Of a stretch of DNA of 64,000 nucleotides, positions 8,457-18,195 are shown piece by piece. The position numbers and the translations under genes were made by a program. Source of the stretch: Phycisphaerae bacterium (GTDB lineage Bacteria; Planctomycetota; Phycisphaerae; Sedimentisphaerales; Anaerobacaceae). The notes beneath the pieces are model-generated. The model was not told the DNA's origin and made no database searches. It was given only the letters and a program-made list of their open reading frames with translations. Every line of letters begins with the position of its first letter. Position 1 is the stretch's first letter. The stretch is from assembly GCA_030601845.1 (NCBI GenBank), contig JAUWAY010000005.1:24792-88791 (forward strand). The letters run 5' to 3'.

Positions 8457-9173
8457 ATGGCAAAGAGCAAATATAAGCGGGTGTTGTTGAAACTTTCGGG
8501 CGAAAGTTTTTGCAAGCCGGGGGGCTTTGGCATTGACGGCTCTGCGCTTAAGTCGATTGCTGAAAGGATATTAGAGACCTGCAAGCTCGGCCCGCAGATC
8601 GCCGTGGTGGTTGGAGCAGGCAATTTCCTTAGAGGAAAGAACTTTTCCCAGGTAAGCGGTATACCCAGAAACACGGCCGATTATATGGGGATGTTGGCCA
8701 CCATTATCAATGCCTGTGCCCTGCAGGAGACGCTTGAGAAGTTAGGTCAGCCAACGAGGGTCCTCAGTGCGATAGATGTTGCGGCGATGTGTGAGCCGTT
8801 CATTCGCAGAAGGGCCCTTCGGCACCTTGAGCAAGGAAGGGTCGCAATATTGGCGGGCGGAACCGGAAATCCTTTCTTTACAACCGACACCTGCGCGGCT
8901 TTAAGGGCCTCAGAACTCGATGCGGACCTGCTGATTAAGGCAACAAAAGTTGATGGTGTTTACAGCGACGACCCCGAGAAAAATCCTAACGCACTGCTGT
9001 TCGAAAAATTATCTTTTAACGATTTGTTAAAGAAAAACCTCAGGGTAATGGACCACTCGGCGATAAGCCTTTGTCGGGATAACGGAATTCGGATTATCGT
9101 TTTGAATATCTTCAAAGAGGGTAACTTGGTAAAGGCGCTTTGCGGCCAGCACGTCGGCACATTGATTTGCTGA
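8457..9173 (+). CDS. pyrH: Uridylate kinase (UMP kinase)
   Basis: 238 residues, typical length. It phosphorylates UMP to UDP in the cytoplasm. Amino-acid kinase fold motifs: YKRVLLKLSGESF, the glycine loop VVVGAGNFLRG, GMLATIINACALQ, AILAGGTGNPFFTTDT, and ATKVDGVYSDDPEKNP. It lies 46 bp after tsf. The next conserved operon partner, frr, is displaced by a fucosidase gene. Confidence 0.97.
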   Translation: MAKSKYKRVLLKLSGESFCKPGGFGIDGSALKSIAERILETCKLGPQIAVVVGAGNFLRGKNFSQVSGIPRNTADYMGMLATIINACALQETLEKLGQPTRVLSAIDVAAMCEPFIRRRALRHLEQGRVAILAGGTGNPFFTTDTCAALRASELDADLLIKATKVDGVYSDDPEKNPNALLFEKLSFNDLLKKNLRVMDHSAISLCRDNGIRIIVLNIFKEGNLVKALCGQHVGTLIC

Positions 9174-9285
9174 GTGTGGCGTAAAATTCACTGCACTGGG
9201 TAGAGGTAAGTAAGATTAAAGCCGCCTCTCAAAGGCGAATCTATCAAAACTGCTGTAACTTAAATAGAATTCAAGAAGTGAAAAG

Positions 9286-11040
9286 ATGGGAACTACGTTA
9301 AAAAACGAGCCGAGTAAGTGGCCGTTTGTAGTTTACCTGGGGCTGGTAGTGTGTTCACTCACGGTCTGTTTTACAACTACAGCCGATGCCGGCAATTCGA
9401 AAGACCCCAGCGACTATTTACAAGCCGGTGAGCAAGACATACAGCGTTGGCGGGAAATGAAGTTTGGGCTATTTGTTCACTGGGGCCCGGTGAGTCTGAT
9501 GGGCGTGGAGATCGGCTGGGGCCGGGCCGGGCCTCGGCCGGGAAGAAGCTCTAAAGACAACAGACCCCAGGTGCCGATAGAGGTCTACGACAACCTTTAC
9601 AAGAGTTTTTATCCCGCGCAGTTTGATGCCAAACAGTGGGTCCAAATCGCCAGAGATGCCGGGATGAAGTATCTGGTGTTCACCACCAAACACCACGATG
9701 GGTTCTGCATGTTCGACAGCGCCCTGACCGATTACAAAATTACCAACTCACCGTTTAAGCGTGATATTGTTAAGGAGCTTGCCGACGCCTGTCACGAAGC
9801 CGGTTTGAAGCTCGGCTTCTACTACTCGCCACCCGACTGGTACCACCCCGACTACCGCAGCGAAAATCATGCTCGCTACATTAAGTATCTGCACGGCCAG
9901 CTCCGCGAATTGTGCACCAACTACGGTAAGGTTGATATAATCTGGTTTGATGGCCTGGGCGGAAAACCCGAAGACTGGGACGCTGAGAACTTAATCAAAA
10001 TGGTTCGCCGGCTTCAGCCGCACGTGATTATCAACAACCGGGCCGGACTCGAAGCCGACTACGATACACCTGAACAGAATATCGGAAAGTTTCAAACCGA
10101 GCGAGCGTGGGAAACCTGTATGACAATCGGTGACCAATGGGCGTGGAAGCCAAACGATAGTATCAAGTCGCTGAAGCAATGCATTCAGACGCTGGTGAAG
10201 GTCGCCGGTGCAGACGGGAACTTCCTTTTCAATGTTGGGCCTATGCCGACCGGCGAGATTGAGCCGAGGCAGGTTGCACGACTTAAAGAAATGGGCGACT
10301 GGCTACGAAAGTACGGCCAGAGCATTTATGGCACCCGAGGCGGCCCGTTCAAAGATGCATCCTGGGGTGTTGCCACCCATAAGGGCAATAAAATCTATGT
10401 CCACATCCTCAACTGGCGCAGCAAGACCGTCACTCTGCCGCCAATCCAGACCAAAATCATCGCAAGCTCGCTGCTGACTGGCGGCACCACTACTGTAAAA
10501 CAAACCGAAGAGTCCATCGAGGTTACCGTCCCGAAGGCCTATCAGCAGGAGCTTGACACAATTATCATGCTGCGGCTCGATGGGCCGGCAGCAGAGGTAA
10601 AACCGGCCTCGGCACCTGCAGGACTGTATTCCACCACAGCAACGGCATCGAGTGTAAACCCCCGGATAAGCCATGGGCTAAAAGCCCACGACCCGTCAAA
10701 AGCGTTTGATGGCAACTTCGATAGCTATTGGACTACCGACAAAAATACCCGGCAGGCCTGGCTGGAGCTGGATATGGAAAAGCCCGCGACTTTTAACCGG
10801 GCCCTGATTAGCGAACCAACTCACCGCAGAGCCGGCCCGCTGCACTATGTGCAGCAATTCGAGTTGCAGCACAAGGACGGTGACCAATGGCAGACGTTTG
10901 CTCGGGGCAGAGAAATCGGCGATAGACTCGAGTTGAAGTTCTCACCCGTTACCGCCCGCTATGTTCGGCTGAACATTCTAAAGGCCAGCAGCGCCCCAGC
11001 CATCGCCGAGCTCCAGCTTTTCGCACCGGATGGGAAGTGA
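9286..11040 (+). CDS. Secreted GH29 alpha-L-fucosidase with C-terminal F5/8 (CBM32-like) domain
   Basis: 584 residues. An N-terminal signal anchor (about residues 12-35, ending TTTADAG) directs export. The GH29 catalytic barrel spans about 45-420: KFGLFVHWGPVS, YLVFTTKHHDGFCMFDS, KLGFYYSPPDW, and the nucleophile Asp222 in IIWFDG; VGPMPTGEI follows. Residues about 450-582 form a discoidin/F5-8C jelly roll (ASSVNPRISHG, FDGNFDSYWTT, RYVRLNI) for carbohydrate binding. It removes fucose from glycans of algal or host origin. Its place, between pyrH and frr in a housekeeping translation operon, is odd. The ribosome site is weak (GAAGTGAAAAG). Confidence 0.92.
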   Translation: MGTTLKNEPSKWPFVVYLGLVVCSLTVCFTTTADAGNSKDPSDYLQAGEQDIQRWREMKFGLFVHWGPVSLMGVEIGWGRAGPRPGRSSKDNRPQVPIEVYDNLYKSFYPAQFDAKQWVQIARDAGMKYLVFTTKHHDGFCMFDSALTDYKITNSPFKRDIVKELADACHEAGLKLGFYYSPPDWYHPDYRSENHARYIKYLHGQLRELCTNYGKVDIIWFDGLGGKPEDWDAENLIKMVRRLQPHVIINNRAGLEADYDTPEQNIGKFQTERAWETCMTIGDQWAWKPNDSIKSLKQCIQTLVKVAGADGNFLFNVGPMPTGEIEPRQVARLKEMGDWLRKYGQSIYGTRGGPFKDASWGVATHKGNKIYVHILNWRSKTVTLPPIQTKIIASSLLTGGTTTVKQTEESIEVTVPKAYQQELDTIIMLRLDGPAAEVKPASAPAGLYSTTATASSVNPRISHGLKAHDPSKAFDGNFDSYWTTDKNTRQAWLELDMEKPATFNRALISEPTHRRAGPLHYVQQFELQHKDGDQWQTFARGREIGDRLELKFSPVTARYVRLNILKASSAPAIAELQLFAPDGK

Positions 11041-11129
11041 CGGAGCTGTTATTTGTCTTATTGGATATTGTGTTGTTGTACGCGTTTTGAAAAAGGCTTT
11101 AATTTGCTAAATGAATGTGGAGGTTGTAA

Positions 11130-11690
11130 ATGCGAACTGGCGAAATAGTCTCCGACGGTGAAGCCAAAATGAAAAAGGCGGTGGAATTCCTGCAGGATGA
11201 GTTAAAATCGGTGCGAACCGGCAGGGCTTCTACCGGACTTGTCGAGAATATAAAGGCCGATTTTTACGGCACGCCTACGCCGTTGAAACAAATGGCAACG
11301 CTGGCGGCACCACAGCCGGATATGGTTGTGATTAAACCATTCGACCCTGCCTCGGTCAAGGATATCGAAAAGGCAATCAAAAGCAGCGACCTGAGCATTG
11401 CGCCGATTGTGGACGGCAAACTCATCCGCCTTAATATCCCGCCACTCAGTGAGGAAAGAAGAAAACAGCTTGTTGCCCAGGCCAAACAGACCGGAGAACA
11501 GACAAAGGTTACCATTCGTAACATACGAAGGGACGCAAACAAGCAGCTCGAAAAAGAGCAGAAAGACAAAATTATCACTGAAGATGACCTCCAGACCGGC
11601 AAAAAGCAAATCGACGATGTTACGAGAGAATACTCCGACAGGGTTGACGCGGTAGTCAAAAATAAATCGGATGAAATAATGCTCGAGTAA
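11130..11690 (+). CDS. frr: Ribosome recycling factor
   Basis: 186 residues, standard length. GGAGG precedes the ATG. It splits post-termination ribosomes with EF-G. Recognised by the N-terminal helix, LKSVRTGRASTGLVENIKADFYGTPTPL, FDPASVKDIEKAI, LNIPPLSEERRKQL and the final DEIMLE. Downstream of the inserted fucosidase. Confidence 0.97.
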   Translation: MRTGEIVSDGEAKMKKAVEFLQDELKSVRTGRASTGLVENIKADFYGTPTPLKQMATLAAPQPDMVVIKPFDPASVKDIEKAIKSSDLSIAPIVDGKLIRLNIPPLSEERRKQLVAQAKQTGEQTKVTIRNIRRDANKQLEKEQKDKIITEDDLQTGKKQIDDVTREYSDRVDAVVKNKSDEIMLE

Positions 11691-11789
11691 TTTTACCACA
11701 ACTGCTCTTGTACACTTATGCTCTTTATTTAGTCAATACTGGTTTGATTTGGAACTTTAATCTTTCTTTTTCTTTTGGGGGACAAAACG

Positions 11790-14700
11790 ATGCAAGCTGA
11801 AGAAAACCTAAAAGCTGTAGCTCAGGGAAAAACTAAGTCTAAGAAAAAGACCAGGATTCTCAGGTGGGTGCTGCTGCTCGTAGTTGTTCTGATTGTGTTA
11901 GCGTTTTTCCTGTTGCCTGTATTTATATCGAGCGAAAGAGGCCGAAGAACGATACTGGCCAAAATCAATAATTCCATTGACGGCCAGACGGATTTTGCCA
12001 CGCTTACAATGGGCTGGTTCAAAGGCATCAAGGTTACAGATTTTAGTTTCAACGACAATATCGGCCAAACCTCGGTCAAGGTAAAGCAAATCGCCACCAG
12101 GCCGCACTATGCCCCCATCTTGACCGGCAGTCTGTCCTTTGGCGAAACGGTTATTGATGAGCCGAGGGTAGAGATAAATCTTAAAGCCGCCCGCCCGGAG
12201 AAGGCCGAACCCGCTCGCCCGGAACCGTCGGCCGACAAAAAAGCACGGCCAGTTGTATTACCTATCAAAAAAATCGACCTCGTCGTCAACAACGGCAATG
12301 TAAAAGTAACCAACCAGCAAGCTCAGACTGTTGAGCTTTCGCAGATAAACTCCAACCTGAATTTGCGCCCTCCGGGCCAGCAAACACGTCTCGATATAGA
12401 TATGGTTGTGGTTGGTCAAGCTAAACAGGCAAAGGTCAGCGCGGAAGCTCAAATTACACCCGGCAAAAAAACCGGCTGGACCCTTAAAGGAACCACCGGC
12501 AATTTGAATATTGAGGTCAACGATCTGGACCTTGGCTCTTTAGGTCCCATTTTTGTGTTAGCTGGGCTTGATGTGCAGGCCAAAGGTGCCCTTTCCGCCA
12601 ATATCAAGACCGAAATTAAAGATGGTCAAGTTGAAGATTTAAGCGGAACGCTCAAAGCAATGAATCTTGATATAACCGGCGCCGAACTAAAAGGCGACAG
12701 ATTCAAAACCAGCCGTTTGGACATTGACGTAAAACTGCAAAGCAGCAATGGCTCAATAAATATCGACCGGCTCCGGCTTGACAGCGACTGGATGCAGGCT
12801 AATGCCAGGGGAGTAGTTCCTACAACACTTGGCTCGTTAACCGATTTTCTAACGTCAACTGCAGATTACAATTTAAGCGGCAGCTTCGACTGCGATTTGG
12901 CCGTTGCTTTGTCGCAGATGCCTCACACATTTGCCCTTAAAGAGGGGATGAAGGTAACTTCGGGACAGCTAAATGGAAACATCGAGGCACAGAGCGGTAA
13001 AATTCAAGGCCAGGCAAATCTTGTCGGATTAGCAGGAACTGTTGACGGAAAAAAGATTGCCCTTTCCGAACCGGTTATTGCCAGGATCGAAATAACCGCC
13101 GACGATAAAAAAATAAATTTTGATAACGTGGATGTGTCAGCCGCATTTGCGAAAATCAGCGCCACCGGCACCATTGAACAGATTCAATATGAAGGCCGAG
13201 TTGATTTGGCAAAACTTCAGGCCGAGTTAGGACAGTTTGTAGATATTGGCCAATACCAGATGGCCGGTGAGCTTATAAGCCAAGGCCAGGTATCCATCAA
13301 GGAAGACAAAATCACCGCTGTCGGCTCATCTGAGATTAAAGACCTCATCTTGCGTTCGGCCGAAGGAGTCACTGCATCCGAGCCGATGGCTGAGATAGCC
13401 TTTGCCTTTGAGATAGACCAGAAAAATAATATCGTTACCGTTGATTCTATAAAAGCCAATGCAAGTTTCGGCCAGGTCGGAATAAAAAACGCCGTGCTGC
13501 CGCTGAATGAAAAGGCGGCAAAACCTATGGAGCTGGCTATCTCCGCCGATGATATTGACCTTGAGAAGTTGCAGCCTTTTGCCGTGCTGTTTGCGTCTTT
13601 CCCGAAAGAAATGCAATTGGCAGGAATCGCCCAATCGAGTATCCATATCAGTGCCAAAAAGGACACCTACCATATCACAAGTGATGCGACAGAAATTAAA
13701 AATCTAAAGATTCTCTATCCGCAGCAGCAGCCTTTCGAGCAGGAAAAAGTTCTGCTTATTGCTGATGCTGAGGTTAATCCGGTTGACAAAACATTCGCAG
13801 TAAAAAAGCTGCAGCTGCTAACCGAGCAAATAAAGGTCAGCTTCGCGCCTGTTAGTCTTACGACCAAAAACGGTAAAAGCAAACTCCAGGGGCGAATTGA
13901 TTGTGAATATGACTGGGCGGCGGTCAGCACTGTTGCCGCGCCTTTTTTGCCGCAGGGCTTGAAACTCGAGGGACAAAGAAAAGATACCATTAATTTTTCC
14001 AGCGAATACCCGACCGACCAGACCGAAAAAATACTGGAAAATCTCAACACGGTGGCAAAAGCCGGATTCACATCGGCCAATTATATGGGTCTGAATTTCG
14101 GCCCGACCGAGGTGAACATTAAAGTCCAAAACGGCCTGCTGGAAATCACCCCCTTTTCGACGACCGTAAACAATGGACAGTTCAACTTTGCCGGTGGAGC
14201 AGATTTCAAGCAGGAGCCGACACTATTGAAAACACCAAAGCCGATTCACATAGTGAAGGATGTTCAAATCAACGACGAGATGAGCAGAATGCTTTTAACT
14301 TATTTGAACCCGATTTTTGTCGACGCCGTCAATGTAACCGGCGTGGCAAACTTTAACTGTGAACGCCTTGCCATACCACTGGCCGGAGGTGACAACAATG
14401 ACATTGAAGTAAGTGGCACAGCTTCAATAGACAGGTTGATTTTGCAGCCGACAGGTTTGCTCGGCCAGCTCCTTCCATTAGTCGGCACCAGCGCACAGGG
14501 ACAGGATATAACAATCCATCCGACAAAATTTGTCTTGCAGAACGGTTTCCTTAGATACGACAATATGCAGATGGATATCGGCGACACTCCGGTTAATTTC
14601 AAGGATGCTGTTATTGGGCTGGATACGAGTTATGATATGACCGTCGTTTTGCCGTGGACGCTTCGTGGCAGAACAGCGAGGGTCGGTGAAGATACCGAGG

Positions 14701-14849
14701 ACAAAAGGATAGAGCTCAGGCTTAAAGCGGCCGCCGGTGAAAAACCCAAACTTGACACGGCTAAGCTGCTCGAAGATCAGTTAAAGAAGCAATTAGAAGA
14801 GCGATTGAAGGAAGAGTTGCGAAAGGGCCTTGAGGGACTATTTCGGTAA
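11790..14849 (+). CDS. AsmA-like large membrane-anchored protein
   Basis: 1019 residues from the ATG at 11790 (GGGGG at 8 bp). A basic N-terminus, one membrane helix (about residues 24-48, LLLVVVLIVLAFFLLPVF) and then ISSERGRRTILAKINNSI lead into a very long beta-rich periplasmic region with repeated KxTDFSF, IDIDVKLQSSNGSINID, LSGSFDCDL strands. The C-terminus (LLPLVGTSAQGQDITIHPTK, VNFKDAVIGLDTSYDM) matches AsmA C-terminal regions. AsmA-like proteins bridge inner and outer membranes and are linked to lipid traffic. A short coiled basic tail ends it. Exact subfamily not determined. Confidence 0.75.
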   Translation: MQAEENLKAVAQGKTKSKKKTRILRWVLLLVVVLIVLAFFLLPVFISSERGRRTILAKINNSIDGQTDFATLTMGWFKGIKVTDFSFNDNIGQTSVKVKQIATRPHYAPILTGSLSFGETVIDEPRVEINLKAARPEKAEPARPEPSADKKARPVVLPIKKIDLVVNNGNVKVTNQQAQTVELSQINSNLNLRPPGQQTRLDIDMVVVGQAKQAKVSAEAQITPGKKTGWTLKGTTGNLNIEVNDLDLGSLGPIFVLAGLDVQAKGALSANIKTEIKDGQVEDLSGTLKAMNLDITGAELKGDRFKTSRLDIDVKLQSSNGSINIDRLRLDSDWMQANARGVVPTTLGSLTDFLTSTADYNLSGSFDCDLAVALSQMPHTFALKEGMKVTSGQLNGNIEAQSGKIQGQANLVGLAGTVDGKKIALSEPVIARIEITADDKKINFDNVDVSAAFAKISATGTIEQIQYEGRVDLAKLQAELGQFVDIGQYQMAGELISQGQVSIKEDKITAVGSSEIKDLILRSAEGVTASEPMAEIAFAFEIDQKNNIVTVDSIKANASFGQVGIKNAVLPLNEKAAKPMELAISADDIDLEKLQPFAVLFASFPKEMQLAGIAQSSIHISAKKDTYHITSDATEIKNLKILYPQQQPFEQEKVLLIADAEVNPVDKTFAVKKLQLLTEQIKVSFAPVSLTTKNGKSKLQGRIDCEYDWAAVSTVAAPFLPQGLKLEGQRKDTINFSSEYPTDQTEKILENLNTVAKAGFTSANYMGLNFGPTEVNIKVQNGLLEITPFSTTVNNGQFNFAGGADFKQEPTLLKTPKPIHIVKDVQINDEMSRMLLTYLNPIFVDAVNVTGVANFNCERLAIPLAGGDNNDIEVSGTASIDRLILQPTGLLGQLLPLVGTSAQGQDITIHPTKFVLQNGFLRYDNMQMDIGDTPVNFKDAVIGLDTSYDMTVVLPWTLRGRTARVGEDTEDKRIELRLKAAAGEKPKLDTAKLLEDQLKKQLEERLKEELRKGLEGLFR

Positions 14850-14929
14850 TTAACTCGAAACGACAGGTTTGTTTCCAAAATCTCGGCGCATAGAAAAACT
14901 TTTTATTTACTCGAACCGGCCGATTAGGT

Positions 14930-15000
14930 TGTCATGCTGAGCCACGCAGCTTCGATTTGCGAAGCATCCGGCCTTAGAAAGGCAATGCAATGACATTCGG
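14930..15000. repeat. GTCATGCTGAGC-type palindromic element
   Basis: TTGTCATGCTGAGCCACGCA at the left and AATGCAATGACATTCGG at the right form an imperfect inverted pair, with an inner CTTCGATTTGCGAAG hairpin. A related element lies inside the coding region at 31080-31164. Confidence 0.6.
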
Positions 15001-15042
15001 GTAATTTTGTTAGAGTCACTTTCGAATCGAAAGGGAATCGAA

Positions 15043-16350
15043 ATGTTGGAGAAATTCTTATCCACACCTACCGCACAGCTCGGCAGAGCGGGCCGCTTTG
15101 CGGCCTTTCAAATCAAACTCTGGTCGCACTGCGCCAGACTCTTAAAGAAAAACCGCGCAGGTCAACAGGCCGCCGCCCTGTCGTATCGCACCATATTCGG
15201 CATTGTCCCGCTGGCTATCGTAATGCTTTTGATGTTTCAGTCACTCTCGGCCTTTGAGGATATAGGTGAGAAGGTCAAGAGTCTGGTTTATGACCAGCTT
15301 CACTTCTCACAGGTCAAATTGAGCACGGCGGAGACGGAAGAAAAAATGCTCACAGAATACCTGGACGAAATAGTCGGCGCCTTTTTCACGGGATTAAACA
15401 AGGGCTCCCTGACCATAGTTAGCGGAATCCTCGTTATTTGGGCTGCACTGGCTTTGTTGTCAACAATAGAAAGAGCATTCAACAATATCTGGCATGTCGG
15501 TAGGGGCAGGAGTTTTCTGCACAGAATAATTAACTACTGGGCGCTTCTGACACTTGGCCCGCTGCTTCTTGGTGCTGGCATCTACATTACCACAGAGTAT
15601 TCGGCTATCGGTCGATTGCAAGAAACTGGTTTAACTCATTTCGGCTCGGTCGTTCTGTCTTACATAGTTGCGACCGTTGCCTTTTTCCTGCTCTACTTTG
15701 TCTTGCCAAACACCAGGGTTCAGGCAAAGGCCGCTATCTGGGGCGCAGCGGTGGCCGCTTTGGTCTGGTGTGTTGCAAAGTGGGGTTTCGGGCAATACGT
15801 TACACAGTTTATCCCTTACAGTAAGGTTTACGGCGTTATGGGCCTTATTCCATTATGCGTCTTCTGGATCCATCTCTCCTGGCTCATCGTCCTGTTCGGC
15901 CTGCAGTTGACATTTACCACTCAGCACTTAAAGACCCTTGACGCCGCTGAGATTGCCGCCGCCAAAAAGACCGAGGAGTATTTCATAGCCAACGATTTGA
16001 CCGTCATCAATATCGCCAGGGAAATTGCCGCCGCTTTTGAACAGAATAAAGCCCCCATTTCGTCTGAAGTTATCTGCAGCAAATTAGATATCCCCGCCGA
16101 GTTCGGCGAAAAAATCCTTAATCACCTTGTAGCCAGCGAGATTATTGTAAAGAGCTCCGAGCCGAAAGCCGGTTTTCTCCCGGCCCAGGACCCGGAAAAT
16201 ATCAAGTTATCCGACATCGCCGAGGCCGTCGCCGCAGCCGGCTTCGCCCAGTCAACAACCGACCAGCCGGCAAGTCTCCAGCAGATAGCCCAGTCCCACC
16301 GTGATGTCCTGGCACAGTACAACCTCAAACAAATCATTGACGTTGAATAG
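15043..16350 (+). CDS. YihY/BrkB-family inner membrane protein with C-terminal winged-helix-like extension
   Basis: 435 residues from the ATG at 15043 (AAGGGA upstream; an earlier TTG is possible). The YihY family core has six membrane helices: AAALSYRTIFGIVPLAIVML, then SIVSGILVIWAALALLSTIERAFNNIW region, LGPLLLGAGIYI, VATVAFFLLYFVLPN, IWGAAVAALVWCVAKWGF and YGVMGLIPLCVFWIHLSWLI. Residues about 300-435 are soluble and resemble a winged helix (SSEVICSKLDIPAEFGEKIL), as in other long YihY proteins. Function not established; an old RNase BN label is not supported. Confidence 0.88.
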   Translation: MLEKFLSTPTAQLGRAGRFAAFQIKLWSHCARLLKKNRAGQQAAALSYRTIFGIVPLAIVMLLMFQSLSAFEDIGEKVKSLVYDQLHFSQVKLSTAETEEKMLTEYLDEIVGAFFTGLNKGSLTIVSGILVIWAALALLSTIERAFNNIWHVGRGRSFLHRIINYWALLTLGPLLLGAGIYITTEYSAIGRLQETGLTHFGSVVLSYIVATVAFFLLYFVLPNTRVQAKAAIWGAAVAALVWCVAKWGFGQYVTQFIPYSKVYGVMGLIPLCVFWIHLSWLIVLFGLQLTFTTQHLKTLDAAEIAAAKKTEEYFIANDLTVINIAREIAAAFEQNKAPISSEVICSKLDIPAEFGEKILNHLVASEIIVKSSEPKAGFLPAQDPENIKLSDIAEAVAAAGFAQSTTDQPASLQQIAQSHRDVLAQYNLKQIIDVE

Positions 16351-16428
16351 TAGGGGCAGGCCTCTGTGTCTGCCCAACTTGTTTTACATTCAGCCCCCCA
16401 AATTTATTTGAAGTGTTATCCTTTATAT

Positions 16429-16640
16429 TTAGTCCCGCGTTTCACGCGGGGTTTTCCATCCGTCCCCCATTGCCGACGCTATACACAATACAAATATTTC
16501 GACATTCGAAATTCCTTGCCTGTCCCGGTTTCGTCTGTCGGGGTTCGATATTCGATATTCCTTATGGTCATTGCGAGCGCAGCGAAGCAATCCCGAAATA
16601 ATCAATAATATTGTCATCCCCGCGCAAGCGGGGACAATAA
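16429..16640. repeat. Cluster of dispersed repeats (palindromes and 7-bp units)
   Basis: The YihY to PEP-CTERM gap holds several units: TAGTCCCGCGTTTCACGCGG with a following GGTTTTCC, 7-bp TTCGATA copies at 16555-16570, the widespread CATTGCGAGCGCAGCGAAGC element (16568 onward), and TTGTCATCCCCGCGCAAGCG with its complement GGGGAC. No gene is seen here. Confidence 0.7.
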
Positions 16641-17495
16641 TCAATTTCCCCGTCTCCGCCTCAGCAACGCCAGACCACCCAGGCCCAGCAGCAAAACCGT
16701 CCCCGGCTCAGGAACTCGGAACTCGCCACCCAAGATGTTTTCCCTTGACAAGCTGGGATAAGTCTGAGAATTCAGTAGCAGCCCAGCCTTTGAGTATTGC
16801 TCAAACACCAGTACAGCAGAATGGAGTGTATTTCTATCGTGCAGCCAGAGCGTCCCATCTGCCGGGTCCAGTGCCAAAGCTACGTTTTGGTCATGGGCCA
16901 GAGTAAACGAACTTAGGAGCGTCCCATTCATCGCTCGATTCTCAACGACATTGCCAACAGAGCCCTCCCAACCAGAAAGCCAGAGCGAATCATTCGTCGG
17001 GTCATATGTAATTCCCAACATCCTACCGCTACCAGTCCCAAGTGTAAACAACTGAACCGGGTTTGCCCAATTCAGGTCGAATCGATAGGCGGTGCCGTTG
17101 TCAAAATCCCACGCATAGTTAGAAGTGCCATCAGTCGTTCCATCGAAAAATCTCGCTCCGACTACTGGCTGTGTGTAGGTCGTCCCCGTGGGTGTACCAT
17201 CGAGCGTGTACTCGGCTCCTTGATCAGAATGGCGTATGCCAAGTGTGCGAACCGTCGCCAGAACGGCGATTGCGTACTCCTCCTCTCCCGACACTTGCCC
17301 CCACGTTCGGTTCACATTTGAGCCTTGGACAACATGGATTCTCTGCCATTGACCAGCGGTTAGATAGTATTCGCTTACTGGGCCAGCAACAGCTATGGAA
17401 GTACCGCACAACACCAACGCAAGCACTGCCACAAGTATTGTGGCACGCATTCCGAACAAAGAAATTGAATTTGGTGATTTCATGTAAGTCTTCAT
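16641..17495 (-). CDS. PEP-CTERM sorting-signal protein, exported
   Basis: 284 residues from the ATG at 17495 (GGAG upstream). Signal peptide SLFGMRATILVAVLALVLCG. The middle is beta-rich with repeated short strands (GRMLGITYDPTNDSLWLSG, NVALALDPADGTLWLHD), resembling a small NHL/propeller-like surface protein. The end is a textbook PEP-CTERM tag: VPEPGTVLLLGLGGLALL then RRRRGN, which is cut and anchored by an exosortase/archaeosortase-type system. No exosortase gene lies in this window. Ligand unknown. Confidence 0.85.
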   Translation of the reverse strand: MKTYMKSPNSISLFGMRATILVAVLALVLCGTSIAVAGPVSEYYLTAGQWQRIHVVQGSNVNRTWGQVSGEEEYAIAVLATVRTLGIRHSDQGAEYTLDGTPTGTTYTQPVVGARFFDGTTDGTSNYAWDFDNGTAYRFDLNWANPVQLFTLGTGSGRMLGITYDPTNDSLWLSGWEGSVGNVVENRAMNGTLLSSFTLAHDQNVALALDPADGTLWLHDRNTLHSAVLVFEQYSKAGLLLNSQTYPSLSRENILGGEFRVPEPGTVLLLGLGGLALLRRRRGN

Positions 17496-17518
17496 TCTTT
17501 CTTTACTCCTTTTCAATT

Positions 17519-17554
17519 GGCCCCCTGCTTTCTTGCGAAAGCAAGAAGGGGGCC
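17519..17554. repeat. GC-rich palindrome, family D
   Basis: GGCCCCC...GGGGGCC encloses the inner stem CTTTCTTGC-GAA-GCAAGAAG. The same core occurs within the coding region at 44245-44283. Confidence 0.8.
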
Positions 17555-18195
17555 GGTTCTTAATTCATCTACTACTCTGCGAAGTATCGCTACGTAGCAC
17601 AAGTCGGCTGGGACCGCCTCAACCAACTAAATTGTCTTAAACTCTCTGCGTTCTCAGCGCTCTCTGCGGTTAATAGTTTCTGCGTTTCCTCATCACCGCC
17701 GGCTTGCGCAGAAATACCACACAAGCTGAATGCAGTGGGTCCTGAACAAATAGAAACTCTCTGCATTACACGCACATTAACCTTCACCGACCTTCACTTT
17801 TCGTGCATGCTGACTACAGAATCCCTTCTTGTTCGGAAAGACTGTGGATTGAGAAAAATCCGGGTAGGAATAATACGAGTGCCTGCCCTCCTCCTGTTTT
17901 CTCTCATCGCTATGAGCGGAATAATTGTAATGAGCGGAATAATTGTTACTTTCTTATGTCTGTCAGTATTTATACCCGAAATCGCCGCGAAGTCAAGAAA
18001 AAAATCCTATTTGGGGGGATTTTCTTTGGATGTTTCTCGACATCCGCCTTTAAATGAAAAAAACGCTGGCGGCGTGAACTTATTGGCGATAAAATCGTAA
18101 AATCAATACGGTGATTGGTGAGTGAGAAACGACCAGTTAACTAATTAACCAATTAACTATTCTGTCTTAATTATATAAGAGATTGGGAGGTAAAA
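17555..18195. other. Gene-free stretch before the HtrA gene
   Basis: No convincing gene. It contains a dispersed sequence (CTCTGCGTTCTCAGCGCTCT, 17642-17675) that on the other strand would read AESAENAE, and a doubled ATGAGCGGAATAATTGT motif at 17911-17950. The HtrA gene's ribosome site GGGAGG lies at its end. Confidence 0.5.

Noticed and set aside
17590-17787. Short minus frame ending with AESAENAE-like text
   Set aside because: It is the translation of a dispersed CTCTGCGTTCTC-type repeat, without ribosome site or conserved domain.
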